Source: Rhizobium giardinii bv. giardinii H152 (lineage in GTDB: Bacteria; Pseudomonadota; Alphaproteobacteria; Rhizobiales; Rhizobiaceae). Taken from it: DNA of 64,000 nt. The notes under the pieces are model-generated. The model did no database searches. It was given only the letters and a program-made list of their open reading frames with translations, and was not told where the DNA came from. Positions 17,159 through 25,651 of this stretch are shown here, in pieces. A program made the translations under genes and the position numbers. Position 1 is the first letter of the stretch, and every line of letters begins with the position of its first letter. The stretch is taken from positions 62,111 through 126,110 of the forward strand of contig NZ_KB902579.1 in NCBI RefSeq assembly GCF_000379605.1, given 5' to 3'.

Positions 17159-18236
17159 GGGATGGCGAAATGGCGTAAACGCCGTATTTTGGCTGAATGA
17201 TCTCGCCCTTCTTGGCCATTTTCGAAAGCAGGACGCGGATGTTTGCATCCTTGCGGCCAAGAGCCGCCGCGACGTCCTTCGGCGCCATCGGTTCACCGGC
17301 TTCCTGCAAGAGGTTCAGGATTGCCCGCCGCTCGTCGCTGCGCTCCACGTCCGGGCGCTCCCCGAGGATAGTCCAGCGCGCCGTTTCCGGATCGAACTTC
17401 ATCGCCTTATCTATTTCGTCTGTATCGCGCGAACGGCCATACAGCGAGGTACCCTGGCCCGTCTTTTTGATGACCAGGATCGCATCGGCGGCGGCGGTCA
17501 GGCCGAGAGTGCCGGAAACGGTATCGAGCGGATCGTCGTCGGATTCTGATTTGCGCAGATGATGAACAACGACGATGGCCACACCTGCCTCGGCGGCCAG
17601 CGTTTGCAACTCGCTGATAGAGCCATAGTCGGTATCGTAACTTTGTTTGCCGGGCGGCACCGGCCTGCGGAATCGAGCGAAAACGTCGATCACGATCAGT
17701 CGTGGCTTAGACACGCCGGCGATCCAGTTCCTGAGATGATCTAACCCGCCCTGATCTGCGCGCGGCCAAGTGTGGGCGATGTGGAGGTGTTGAGGCCATT
17801 CTTGGCCGTGAACGCCGAGCAGCTTAGTCAAACGCCGCTGAAGGCGCCGCTTATTGTCCTCAAGTGCCAAATAGAGGACATCGCCGGGCTCGCATTGAAT
17901 ACCACCGAGACAATCGCGGCCTTCGCCAACGGCAATCGCGATATCGAGCATGAGCCAGGTCTTGCCGACCTTCGGACGCGCCGCAAGTATGGTAAGCCCT
18001 TCAACGATGATGTCCCCGGCGACCTGCCGGAGCGGCGCAAAGGTTTGAAAGCGCAGATCCGCGGCATCGTATATTTCAGGTGAAGACGCTTGCCTGTTTG
18101 GGCTCCTGGCCTTTCCGCCGAGATCCGGGTGGCGTTTGGATGCACCGCCCGGTGCTCTTCCCGAGATGAATTCCTGTGCAAGCGGATCGTCGATCCGTTC
18201 GGCTTCAAGCTCAATCTCATCGACGGTGCGGCTCAT
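17067..18236 (-). CDS. RepA-like AAA ATPase / replicative helicase
   Basis: RecA-fold ATPase of 389 aa of the RepA/AAA_25 type found in phage and plasmid replication modules. Walker A is ILAARPKVGKTW near residue 90; Walker B is a hydrophobic run ending in Asp (RLIVIDVFARF); a following VVHHLRKS and SGTLGLTAAADAIL match sensor regions. A C-terminal winged-helix-like segment (EAGEPMAPKDVAAALGRKDA) is followed by a Thr/Tyr/Gly repeat and an acidic tail. Its ATG overlaps the stop of the upstream Toprim primase gene by 4 bp. With its two upstream neighbours it would form the element's replication unit, unwinding DNA for the primase. Confidence 0.8.
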   Translation of the reverse strand: MSRTVDEIELEAERIDDPLAQEFISGRAPGGASKRHPDLGGKARSPNRQASSPEIYDAADLRFQTFAPLRQVAGDIIVEGLTILAARPKVGKTWLMLDIAIAVGEGRDCLGGIQCEPGDVLYLALEDNKRRLQRRLTKLLGVHGQEWPQHLHIAHTWPRADQGGLDHLRNWIAGVSKPRLIVIDVFARFRRPVPPGKQSYDTDYGSISELQTLAAEAGVAIVVVHHLRKSESDDDPLDTVSGTLGLTAAADAILVIKKTGQGTSLYGRSRDTDEIDKAMKFDPETARWTILGERPDVERSDERRAILNLLQEAGEPMAPKDVAAALGRKDANIRVLLSKMAKKGEIIQPKYGVYAISPSPGYTGYTDNSSSEEDPETQQNQGFWWDRDC

Positions 18237-19132
18237 GACTGGCCGCCTCCGCGATGCCAGTCATCCCAGTCTTTGTGAGGCGGCGGCGGCGCGAGAATGC
18301 GTGCTTCGCGTCCGGCTTTGCGCCAGCCGGCGAGGCAGCCGAGGGCCGCATCTCGACCCGGTTCGTCCCGATCGCAGAAAACCGTCAAACATCCGATCCC
18401 GACCAGCACAGGAAACGTTCGCATCGTCGAAGTGCCGCAGGTCGCCCAAATCGGTTTCCAGCCACTCGCGATCAGTGCAAGTCCCTTTTCAACGCCTTCC
18501 GTGATGCCGATGCCTCCGAGCGAAATGTCACGGTAAAGCTTGATCGCTTGTCCGCGTGACGGACCGAGGGCCAGCTTGCGCCGGGCGCCGTAATAGCGGT
18601 CGAGCCGTATGCGGAAGATAGCGGTGGGCTCCGTTTCAAGGCCTGGATCATTTTCGATTGGCGAGAAACGAGCAAGGAGTGCAGGCACGCGCTCGCCGCC
18701 GAACGGGCAATTCGGATGGTAGCGGAAGGCTGGGATCTGATCGTCCGTCAGCGGTGGCAAGCCGCGATGTTCGAGGTAGCTCATGACCGGCGGCGCATCC
18801 GGGTCCCTTGCTTCGCACCAAACACGCCGGGCAAGCGCGATGCGTTGCTCGACCTCGCCCTTGACGATGTGACAATCCCGAAAAAGCCGCGGCTGCGGCC
18901 TTTCCGTTTTGCCATTTGGTTGCCAAACCGGCAGACCGGCGCGCTCGCGCACATGATCCTTGCACGTTTGCCAATCGTCATCAGCGAAGCTATGAACCTT
19001 GAGTTCGTCGCCTTTGAGCCAGACGCTCAACGAACGATCCTGCGGCGAATGACCGGGACCTGGGCAGGTGATATAGCCATTGCGGCCAAGTTCGCCGCCG
19101 AGTTGCTTTGCGAGTTCATGAAGGCTGATCAT
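18233..19132 (-). CDS. Toprim-domain primase-like protein
   Basis: About 299 aa. The N-terminus (ISLHELAKQLGGEL) leads into a CHC2-like region with CPGPGHSPQDRSLSV, as in phage primases that bind DNA through a small zinc-type domain. Further on, ITEGVEKGLAL is the Toprim catalytic Glu segment and LTVFCDRDEPGRDAA is the DxD Toprim segment. This fits the DUF7146/Toprim proteins of alphaproteobacterial phages. ATG 19132 is chosen for the GGAGG just upstream; it overlaps the end of the preceding gene by 17 bp. It likely primes replication together with the downstream ATPase. Confidence 0.8.
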   Translation of the reverse strand: MISLHELAKQLGGELGRNGYITCPGPGHSPQDRSLSVWLKGDELKVHSFADDDWQTCKDHVRERAGLPVWQPNGKTERPQPRLFRDCHIVKGEVEQRIALARRVWCEARDPDAPPVMSYLEHRGLPPLTDDQIPAFRYHPNCPFGGERVPALLARFSPIENDPGLETEPTAIFRIRLDRYYGARRKLALGPSRGQAIKLYRDISLGGIGITEGVEKGLALIASGWKPIWATCGTSTMRTFPVLVGIGCLTVFCDRDEPGRDAALGCLAGWRKAGREARILAPPPPHKDWDDWHRGGGQS

Positions 19133-19997
19133 CGCCGCCTCCATCCACCGCCCATTGTCTCAGAAAAGCGCGTTCGCTTTCCTCGGCGATCTTCAGCACC
19201 TTGAACTGGTCGCGTGGCAGATGTTGTTCGATAACTACCCGGATAAGCTCCCTGAGCATCGCTGGCGGGATAGCATCGAGTTCGATACTCTGACCCCGCC
19301 AGCCGCGATCATGTGAGCTTTTCTTGGTCGGTCGCGCTGGCAGGTTCCACTGCCGAATTTGATATTCCGTGACGGCAAGACGCTCGAAACGGATATCCGA
19401 ACCCGGCGCTAGATCCCGGAGCGTCTCCTCAATTTTTATCGCTGCCAACAGGCCGGATGGATCGTGATCGCCAAGATGATAGATGATTGTCGGCTTGTCG
19501 GAAGCCGCAATCTCCTCGGCTGCGGCATGAAGGTAGCTGAGACTGGCAAAGCCACGCGCGACATAGAGCCCAAGGTCGTATTCATTGGTGATCGGCAGGA
19601 TGACCCCAGACAGCGCATCTTTTTCACACCAGATCTCAACGCGGACATCGGCCTCAGCCCAAAGCGACTTGCGATAGAAGCGGGCGGTCGCCTCAATGGC
19701 GTCTTGGGGGGTGTCGAAGGAATCGACGCGGTAGACACCACGACTGGAATCCGTAAGCCAGGAATAGGGCAGATCGCCGTCCTTGCGCATCTGAGCTAGG
19801 GTCCATTGGATACGGTCGTAGGCTTGCTCGGTCTTCTCCACGAGACCGTGCACGGTGGCCTGATAGAACACTTGGCGCACCGTCATTGGGCGCTGAATTG
19901 CAACGATCTGGAAGAGCGCTGCCTTCAACGCCGCCATTTCTGCCCGCGTAGCCTTATGTCGTTTTTTCCGGCTAGCCGGATTAAAGGAAATTTCCAT
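19116..19997 (-). CDS. Topoisomerase VI subunit A-like Toprim protein
   Basis: Protein of 293 aa resembling the Spo11/TopoVI-A fold. An N-terminal winged-helix region (PMTVRQVFYQATVHGLVEK) contains the Tyr position typical of TopVIA, and the Toprim part has the acidic motif IIYHLGDHDPSGL, with VEIWCEKDALSGVI supplying the catalytic Glu. No TopVIB-like ATPase gene is present beside it, so it is probably not a classical type IIB topoisomerase; similar lone proteins occur in alphaproteobacterial phages and islands. It heads the operon with the primase and the RepA-like ATPase. The start at 19997 is preceded by GAGAGGA. Confidence 0.75.
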   Translation of the reverse strand: MEISFNPASRKKRHKATRAEMAALKAALFQIVAIQRPMTVRQVFYQATVHGLVEKTEQAYDRIQWTLAQMRKDGDLPYSWLTDSSRGVYRVDSFDTPQDAIEATARFYRKSLWAEADVRVEIWCEKDALSGVILPITNEYDLGLYVARGFASLSYLHAAAEEIAASDKPTIIYHLGDHDPSGLLAAIKIEETLRDLAPGSDIRFERLAVTEYQIRQWNLPARPTKKSSHDRGWRGQSIELDAIPPAMLRELIRVVIEQHLPRDQFKVLKIAEESERAFLRQWAVDGGGDDQPS

Positions 19998-20090
19998 GCT
20001 GGCGATCCTCTCAGGGACGCCCGCGCGCTTGTGCGATCAGCTTCGGCAAGATATGATTTCCGTTCCCAACACAGAAATTTCATTGCATCC

Positions 20091-20123
20091 GGCCCGTCGC
20101 GTTCCAGCGCTGACGGGCCTTTT
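20091..20123. terminator. Strong hairpin with T-run (intrinsic terminator)
   Basis: Stem GGCCCGTC(GCG)/(CGC)T GACGGGCC at 20091-20119 followed by TTTT on the plus strand and preceded by AAAA as read on the minus strand. It lies just after the stop of the AlpA-type gene, separating it from the replication operon; T-run polarity favours the plus strand, but it may act on both. Confidence 0.6.
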
Positions 20124-20338
20124 CAGTCTACGGCTTCTGAGGCTGGATGACGGCGATCAAGCCATGCGTGCACCTTGTTCTTACGGAACGGTGCGCGGGC
20201 CTGCATGGGCGCATGGGGCGCTTTTTCCGGCCTCGGGAACCCCTCGCGTCGAATTTTTCGCGAAAGGTCAGAGCGGCTGCCAACAATGCGCCGGGCGACC
20301 AGATCGTCGAAATAGTAAAACTCGTAATCGTCGCTCAT
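20123..20338 (-). CDS. AlpA-type regulator / excisionase-like protein
   Basis: About 71 aa beginning MSDDYEFYYFDDLVARRIVG. The frame contains a MerR-like winged helix typical of AlpA/excisionase proteins: a helix with LVARRIVGSRSDLSRKIRRE, then GFPRPEKAP and a closing FRKNKVHAWLDRR. Such proteins regulate integrase expression or direct excision of islands. Start 20338 is preferred over the upstream ATG at 20428 because the first 30 residues of the longer form show no conservation pattern. An exact inverted repeat (TTGTCACCAA...TTGGTGACAA) covers its promoter, a good candidate for its own operator. Confidence 0.8.
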   Translation of the reverse strand: MSDDYEFYYFDDLVARRIVGSRSDLSRKIRREGFPRPEKAPHAPMQARAPFRKNKVHAWLDRRHPASEAVD

Positions 20339-20340
20339 CT

Positions 20341-20420
20341 TTGTCACCAAAGTTATGGTTGGCAGCCAAATCAAACCAATTTCACTCGAACTGGTATGTA
20401 TTGCCCTATATTGGTGACAA
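20341..20420. promoter_or_regulatory. Inverted 10-bp operator-like pair
   Basis: TTGTCACCAA at 20341-20350 and its exact reverse complement TTGGTGACAA at 20411-20420, 60 bp apart, immediately upstream of the AlpA-type start. Each half is itself a small TTG-N4-CAA palindrome. Binding by the AlpA-type protein, or by the integrase to control excision, is inferred. Confidence 0.5.
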
Positions 20421-20436
20421 GTTTGCAAGTAAAAAA

Positions 20437-20567
20437 TTTCGGGAAAAATCGATTAATCTTATTCTTATTCTCGCGCAGATTGCGCCAAGCCTCCCTCCGT
20501 ATAGGTCAATACTGTTGAACGATGTTGAAAGAACCGGAACTAATATTTGCGACCTTTTTCGGGAAAA
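20437..20567. repeat. Direct repeat TTTCGGGAAAA x2
   Basis: Exact 11-bp copies at 20437-20447 and 20557-20567, 120 bp apart, in the AT-rich gap between the AlpA-type and integrase genes. The gap (20339-20637) otherwise holds no convincing gene. Confidence 0.35.
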
Positions 20568-20637
20568 TGCATTTTCTACTTCTGCTTGCGTGGTTTAGTC
20601 CGGCGCTTAGCCGAAAATCGTGGGTGCGCCACTCAAA

Positions 20638-21798
20638 TCAGGCCACACGCTGCTTGTCCTTGACGATCTTGGAAAGCGCCGTCGCCCATTTTTCCAGCGC
20701 GTCGCCCTTGGCTTTGTCGAGTTCAGCGCGCAGGTAGACGCCGCCGACGCCCGCAATCGCGTGATTAAGCACACCTTGGATAACGTCGTTCGAAACCCCG
20801 AGCAGCTGCATGCCTGACGCAGCCGTGCGGCGGAGATCATGGAGCCTCCAGCCTGCCACTTTGGAGCACTCATCGAGATCAGCCTTCCATTTCGAAAAGC
20901 CGCCAAGCTTGCCGGACTCGCCAGCAAAGACGATGTCCTTCGCCTCGCCGCTGCCGATGAGATCGAGCGCCAACCTTGGAAGCTTGAGGCGGTGTGACCG
21001 CGCGGATTTGTTCTGATCCTGCCGCCAGATGCCGTCGAGGATATCGCCATGTTCCAGCGATGCGCCTTCGTCTCTGCGCTGTGCGGTGACGAGGAGGAAT
21101 TTCACGAGCCTTCCGAATGCCCGGCCTGAATCGGTTTCGAACTCGCCGCAGGCATTCCAGATCGCCCGGATTTCATCCTGCGTCAGAACCCGGTCCCGTT
21201 TGCGTTCGGCGCCCTTGCGCACGTCGCGGACGAAGTTCATCGGCACCAAGTCCTCTCCCGCCGCCCATCTCCAGATTGGCCCGAGGTAGGCGAGAAATCT
21301 GTTTGCCATGATAGGCGCACGCTCAGCGATCTTGTCACGGGCGGCTCGGAGGTCCGCCTTGGAAAATTGCGCCGCAGGAAGCTTCAGGTAATCCTTGAGA
21401 CCGCTGCGGACGCTGGTGAGTGCATGATCGAGGGTCTTGGTGCGCTCGCCCTCCTTGATGCGGAGCTTCTCGTAGGCGTCGATGATGTCAGCGACGGTTT
21501 TGCCGCCCTGCTTCGGGTGGGCGGGCTTCTGTTGGACGGGTACGCCTGCCTCGGCACGTTCGAGGCGTTTGCGGGCGCTATCGCGGGCGTCGGCTAACCC
21601 CATGTGTTCGCTGCCTTCGGGCGGATTAGCGCCGAGATAATAGCCGAGGATGTCGCGGCGCTGCGCGTCGCCGACGCGATAACGCAGCGTCCAGACGCGC
21701 CGCTTCTTACCAACGCGGAACGTCAAGCCAGGCACGAGCGGATCGGGATGGTCGCCCTCGGGCAACGTCGGAAGCGAGATTGCGGTAAGTTTTTTCAT
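20638..21798 (-). CDS. Tyrosine recombinase (island integrase)
   Basis: P4/phage-type integrase of 386 aa. An N-terminal DUF4102-like arm-binding domain (MKKLTAISLPTLPEGDHPDP...) is followed by a SAM-like core-binding domain and the C-terminal catalytic domain. Catalytic residues are visible: first Arg in TAQRRDEGASL, His-x-x-Arg in LHDLRRTAASGM, and the Tyr in GGVYLRAELD. The start at 21798 has GGAG at a good distance; the longer frame to 21885 overlaps the candidate arm sites. It would recombine the 49-bp tRNA-Lys repeat. It lies 140 bp from attR, as is usual for integrases of tRNA-targeting islands. Confidence 0.95.
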   Translation of the reverse strand: MKKLTAISLPTLPEGDHPDPLVPGLTFRVGKKRRVWTLRYRVGDAQRRDILGYYLGANPPEGSEHMGLADARDSARKRLERAEAGVPVQQKPAHPKQGGKTVADIIDAYEKLRIKEGERTKTLDHALTSVRSGLKDYLKLPAAQFSKADLRAARDKIAERAPIMANRFLAYLGPIWRWAAGEDLVPMNFVRDVRKGAERKRDRVLTQDEIRAIWNACGEFETDSGRAFGRLVKFLLVTAQRRDEGASLEHGDILDGIWRQDQNKSARSHRLKLPRLALDLIGSGEAKDIVFAGESGKLGGFSKWKADLDECSKVAGWRLHDLRRTAASGMQLLGVSNDVIQGVLNHAIAGVGGVYLRAELDKAKGDALEKWATALSKIVKDKQRVA

Positions 21799-21813
21799 CA
21801 GCGGCTCCAGAGT

Positions 21814-21835
21814 TTTGGGCGCATTTGGGCGCAAG
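21814..21835 (+). repeat. Candidate right arm-type integrase sites
   Basis: Tandem TTTGGGCGCA at 21814 and TTTGGGCGCAAG at 21824, exactly 10 bp apart, directly upstream of the integrase start. The second is identical to 4256-4267 near the left end. Confidence 0.5.
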
Positions 21836-21937
21836 GCCTCCACAATAAATTGGCATATGTCGGCCAATATGGCAATATGCAACATAATAAAATCAATATC
21901 TTAGTGAGGTAAGGTTTTGAAAAGGCTTATCGCTCAA

Positions 21938-21986
21938 CTGACTCTTAATCAGCGGGTCCACGGTTCGAGCCCGTGATCACCCACCA
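21938..21986 (+). repeat. attR: 49-bp direct repeat (3' tRNA-Lys fragment)
   Basis: Identical to 4130-4178. It lacks the acceptor 5' strand and D arm, so it is not a tRNA gene but the displaced original 3' end left by integration. Confidence 0.95.
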
Positions 21987-22304
21987 ATATTTTCCCTTTG
22001 ATGTCAAAGGGTTGATTGGCATAAGAAAAGATCACATCAACGCCAAAAGATCACAATGAGATCACGGAGCGCCCTCCGAAAGATCACATGCGATCGCGTT
22101 GACGCGCTCTGTTTTTGCCTAGCCATTTTGCTGTGGATAAAGTCCCGGGGCGCGCTGCCAGGAGACCTCTAACCGCCTCTTGCGGTAGCTAGTCCCATCT
22201 CGGTTCAAAATCTCTGCAAACAGTCTCAGTTCCCCGAATCTGACACGTTGCGTTAAATATTATGCCTTAAGCTCAACCTAAAGTAATATTACAGGTCTCT
22301 TGTT
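21987..22304. other. Intergenic region with GATCAC repeats and a DnaA-box-like site
   Basis: No gene seen. Four copies of (A/G)AGATCAC occur within 60 bp (about 22028, 22046, 22058, 22080), three extended as AAAGATCACA. A perfect DnaA-box consensus TGTGGATAA lies at 22132-22140. Whether these are functional or a remnant of an older element next to attR is unknown. Confidence 0.4.
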
Positions 22305-22508
22305 TTGCACGAGTTCGCTGCCCCTGATCGTCCTCTCAGTGAGTGCGAACTGATTGTTTTGCGCAAAATACGCGATGAGTGGTGTGCGGCCAACAACGTG
22401 CCAGGACATGTAGGGGACGCAACGCAGGCGCTGATGGACTTAATTGCCTGGCATAAGTTCGGCATTCGCAGCCTCACACATCTCCGAGCGATGCTGGATG
22501 CCAAGTAG
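22305..22508 (+). CDS. Possible small hypothetical protein (67 aa)
   Basis: Frame opening with TTG, protein-like in composition: a helical N-terminus (SECELIVLRKIRDEWCAANN) and a C-terminus ending SLTHLRAMLDAK. Only an AGG about 9 nt upstream serves as ribosome-binding site and no family is recognised. The 290 bp that follow up to the sulfatase gene hold no gene I can support. Confidence 0.35.
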   Translation: MHEFAAPDRPLSECELIVLRKIRDEWCAANNVPGHVGDATQALMDLIAWHKFGIRSLTHLRAMLDAK

Positions 22509-22799
22509 CGGTTAGGGTTTCGATCCCGACATATCCACCTGCGTCTACCTAAGCGCTGGTCATTTCGGCATCGCCGGAATGTCCGCGCCACGGCTCTGAA
22601 GGAGATACAATCACTTCGTTCCTGCCTCGTTTTTTGGCCTCGCGCCGGAAATCACAAGCGGGATTTTCTCAAATCGAAGTACACGTCGCTCACCTTGACC
22701 AAACCGCCAATGCGACCTGCATCATTGCCGGGATCAATTAATGCGCGTATTCTAAAATGCTAAAGTTCAGTTTCCTCTGAGGCAAGGGATTTTTCCGTC

Positions 22800-25241
22800 A
22801 TGAAGATAGGCAGCAGCATGCTTGCGTGCGCAGGTCTTCTTGCCCTGAGTTGCGTCTCTGGATTTGCGCAGCAGGCCACGGGCGTCCTCGGTTCACCTGG
22901 TGCCACAACCACGATTGACGGAAAGCGGCTTCCCCAGCCTGATCCCCAATTCGGCGGGGTGATCAAGGAGAAGGCCTCGGAATCACAGCCCTGGTGGTCC
23001 CCGCGCATCGTCCCGCCACACGGTGCGCCAAACGTACTGCTCATCATGACGGACGATGCAGGATTCGGTGCACCGGGTACCTTTGGCGGCGTCGTGCCGA
23101 CCCCTGCGCTTGATCGTATCGCGAACGAGGGGCTGCGGTTTACGAATTTTCATTCCACCTCACTCTGCTCGCCGACGCGGGCGGCATTGATCACCGGTCG
23201 TAACCACCATGTGGCTGGCTTCGGGGTCGTGGGTGAAATTGCAACCGGGTATCCGGGCTACGACTCGATTATCCGCAAAGAGAACGGCACTATCGGCACC
23301 ATCCTCAAGGAGCATGGCTATGCGACCTCTTGGTTCGGCAAGAACCACAACACGCCCTTCTACCAGGCGAGCCAGGCAGGTCCCTTCGACCAATGGCCGA
23401 TCGGAATGGGTTTCGATTACTTCTACGGTTTTGTCGGCGGCGACGCGAGCCAGTGGCAGCCGAATCTGTTTCGCAACACCACGGCCATATACCCGTTCGA
23501 GGGCAATCCCGGCTGGAACCTGACCACGGCAATGGCCGATGACGCCATCCAGTACATGAAGCAATTAAAGGAGATCGCGCCCGACAAGCCGTTCTTCGTT
23601 TACTACGTTCCGGGCGGCACCCACGCGCCTCACCATCCAGCGCCGGAATGGGTCAAGAAGATCAGTGACATGCACCTCTTCGACGAGGGGTGGAACAAGA
23701 TACGCGAGACCATCTTCGCCAACCAGAAGCGATTGGGCATCATGCCCGAGAATGCCAAGCTGACGCCATGGCCTAAGGAGTTGCCTGAATGGGATTCCCT
23801 GAACCTGGAGCAGAAGAAGCTCTTCATCAGGCAAGCTGACGTCTATGGCGCTTACCTCGCCTATACCGACAATGAGATCGGCCGGGTGATCCAGGCTGTT
23901 GAAGACCTCGGCGAACTGGAAGACACCCTCATCATCTATATCAGTGGCGACAACGGCGCGAGCGCCGAGGGCATGGTCAACGGCACGCCAAACGAGTTCA
24001 CGACCTTCAACGGCGTCCCCGTCCCCGTAAAGGACCAGTATCTCTGGTACGAATTCTGGGGTTCTGACCGCACATTCCCGCACTTTTCGGCGGGTTGGGC
24101 CTGGGCGATGGGCACGCCGTTCAAGTGGATGAAGCAGGTGCCGTCGCACTTCGGCGGGACCGCCCAGGGCATGGCCATGTCCTGGCCCGGACACATTACC
24201 GATTCGGGCGGTATACGTCGTCAGTTCCACCACGTCATCGACATAGTGCCCACGATTCTTGAAGCGACCGGGATAGCAGCACCGGATACGATCAACGGCG
24301 CAAAGCAGCGCGCAATCGAAGGCGTGAGCATGATGTACGCCTGGGACAAGACAAACGCTGACGCGCCGTCCGCCCGTAAGACCCAATACTTCGAAATGCT
24401 CGGCAATCGGGCGATCTATCAGGATGGGTGGGTGGCAGCCACGACACCCGCGACTTTGCCGTGGGAGCTGAGCACTGAGACGCCTCCGGATGTGATCACC
24501 GGCTACAAGTGGGAACTCTACAACGTGGCAGTGGATCCCACCCAGTTTGACGACCTTGCCGTGAAGATGCCGGAGAAAGTCAAGGAAATGCAGGCGCTTT
24601 TCTATTCGGAGGCAGCAAAGTACGACGTACTGCCTATAGACAACTCGACGCTCGCACGCTGGAACGCACCACGTCCGAGTTTGACTGCGGGGCGAACAGA
24701 ATTCACCTATTCGGGAGAACTTAGCGGCGTGCCGAAAAGCGCTGCTCCGAACATATTGAACAGGTCCTACACCATAACAGCGGAAGTCGAGATACCCGAA
24801 GGCGGTGCGGAGGGCATGATCGTCACCGAAGGCGGGCGCTTCGGTGGCTACGGCCTTTTTTTGAGCAAGGGTGAATTGGGGTTCGGCAGCGGCAAAATCG
24901 TATTCCTCTATAATCTGCTCGACCTCAAACGGACCGCGTGGGAGGGACCGACGCTGGATGCAGGCATGCACACCATCGTCTTCGACTTCAAGTCGGACGG
25001 TCCGGGGCTGGGCAAGGGTGGTACGGGCGTGCTGTCCGTGGATGGCAAGGAAGTGGCCAGGAACTCACTGGAACACGCCACCCCGGTCACTTTCCCCGAG
25101 GACGAAAGCTTTGACGTCGGTCTGGACACCCGATCCGGGGTCGCGATGATTGAGTACCGCTACGACGCACCCTTCAAGTTTACCGGGAAGATCAACAAGC
25201 TAAACTTCAAACTGGACGAAGAGGCGAAAGCGAAGCCCTAG
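22800..25241 (+). CDS. Periplasmic arylsulfatase 1
   Basis: Type I sulfatase of 813 aa, exported by an N-terminal signal peptide (cleavage near Ala-Gln of SGFAQQATG). The metal-binding Asp pair is MTDDAG (85-86), and the formylglycine motif is C123-S-P-T-R in STSLCSPTRAAL, continued by ITGRNHH. A second metal site is ISGDNGAS. The C-terminal 200 residues are a beta-rich domain. It hydrolyses sulfate esters once Cys123 is converted to formylglycine, for which an FGE gene exists at 49.6 kb. It is a clear paralogue of the 51.96 kb sulfatase (same lengths and blocks throughout). AATGCTAAAGTT 44 bp upstream of the start recurs before sulfatase 4. A 6-bp hairpin follows the stop. Confidence 0.93.
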   Translation: MKIGSSMLACAGLLALSCVSGFAQQATGVLGSPGATTTIDGKRLPQPDPQFGGVIKEKASESQPWWSPRIVPPHGAPNVLLIMTDDAGFGAPGTFGGVVPTPALDRIANEGLRFTNFHSTSLCSPTRAALITGRNHHVAGFGVVGEIATGYPGYDSIIRKENGTIGTILKEHGYATSWFGKNHNTPFYQASQAGPFDQWPIGMGFDYFYGFVGGDASQWQPNLFRNTTAIYPFEGNPGWNLTTAMADDAIQYMKQLKEIAPDKPFFVYYVPGGTHAPHHPAPEWVKKISDMHLFDEGWNKIRETIFANQKRLGIMPENAKLTPWPKELPEWDSLNLEQKKLFIRQADVYGAYLAYTDNEIGRVIQAVEDLGELEDTLIIYISGDNGASAEGMVNGTPNEFTTFNGVPVPVKDQYLWYEFWGSDRTFPHFSAGWAWAMGTPFKWMKQVPSHFGGTAQGMAMSWPGHITDSGGIRRQFHHVIDIVPTILEATGIAAPDTINGAKQRAIEGVSMMYAWDKTNADAPSARKTQYFEMLGNRAIYQDGWVAATTPATLPWELSTETPPDVITGYKWELYNVAVDPTQFDDLAVKMPEKVKEMQALFYSEAAKYDVLPIDNSTLARWNAPRPSLTAGRTEFTYSGELSGVPKSAAPNILNRSYTITAEVEIPEGGAEGMIVTEGGRFGGYGLFLSKGELGFGSGKIVFLYNLLDLKRTAWEGPTLDAGMHTIVFDFKSDGPGLGKGGTGVLSVDGKEVARNSLEHATPVTFPEDESFDVGLDTRSGVAMIEYRYDAPFKFTGKINKLNFKLDEEAKAKP

Positions 25242-25279
25242 CAGTTTCCCGGAACTGCCAACCGCACGGTTACAATGAA

Positions 25280-25648
25280 ATGCGCGACGTGGTCGGGTCA
25301 AGGAAATGGGCGCTTATGTTCGCGGCAGTTGGCGAAGCCGTCACAGGCTTGGCGCTGATGATCGTTCCTTCGCTTGTCGGAGAGTTGTTGTTCGGCGAGG
25401 CGCTGACTGGTGTGGCCATATCAACCGCGCGTGTAGCCGGGATCGCCCTCGTCGCGCTGGGTCTCGCCTGCTGGCGGGACGCCCCCTTGGTTGGTATGTT
25501 GATCTACAGTTCGGTCGTCACGATATATCTTGCTTACCTCGGTTTCGCGGATGGGCTGGCTGGCGTCCTCCTTTGGCCCGCGGTTATACTTCACGCCGTT
25601 TTGTCGATCCTTCTTGCTCGTAATTGGCTCGACGCGGAGGAGAGATGA
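25280..25648 (+). CDS. Four-helix membrane protein (paralogue of 41.4 kb gene)
   Basis: A 122-aa integral membrane protein with four hydrophobic helices and a short acidic tail. It aligns throughout with the 125-aa protein encoded at 41422-41799 (shared pattern of G-E-A-x-TGLALxIxP, then ARVAGIALxALGxACW and WPAxxxHAxL), so the two are duplicates. Function is unknown; the fold resembles small DoxX/DUF-type membrane proteins. It starts 38 bp after the sulfatase 1 stop and is likely co-transcribed with it. ATG 25280 has no strong ribosome-binding site. Confidence 0.7.
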   Translation: MRDVVGSRKWALMFAAVGEAVTGLALMIVPSLVGELLFGEALTGVAISTARVAGIALVALGLACWRDAPLVGMLIYSSVVTIYLAYLGFADGLAGVLLWPAVILHAVLSILLARNWLDAEER

Positions 25649-25651
25649 TTC

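Noticed and set aside
21938-21986. Second tRNA-Lys
   Set aside because: Only the 3' 49 bases are present; the acceptor 5' strand and D arm are absent, so it is attR.
23565-24971. 468-codon minus-strand frame
   Set aside because: Antisense of sulfatase 1.
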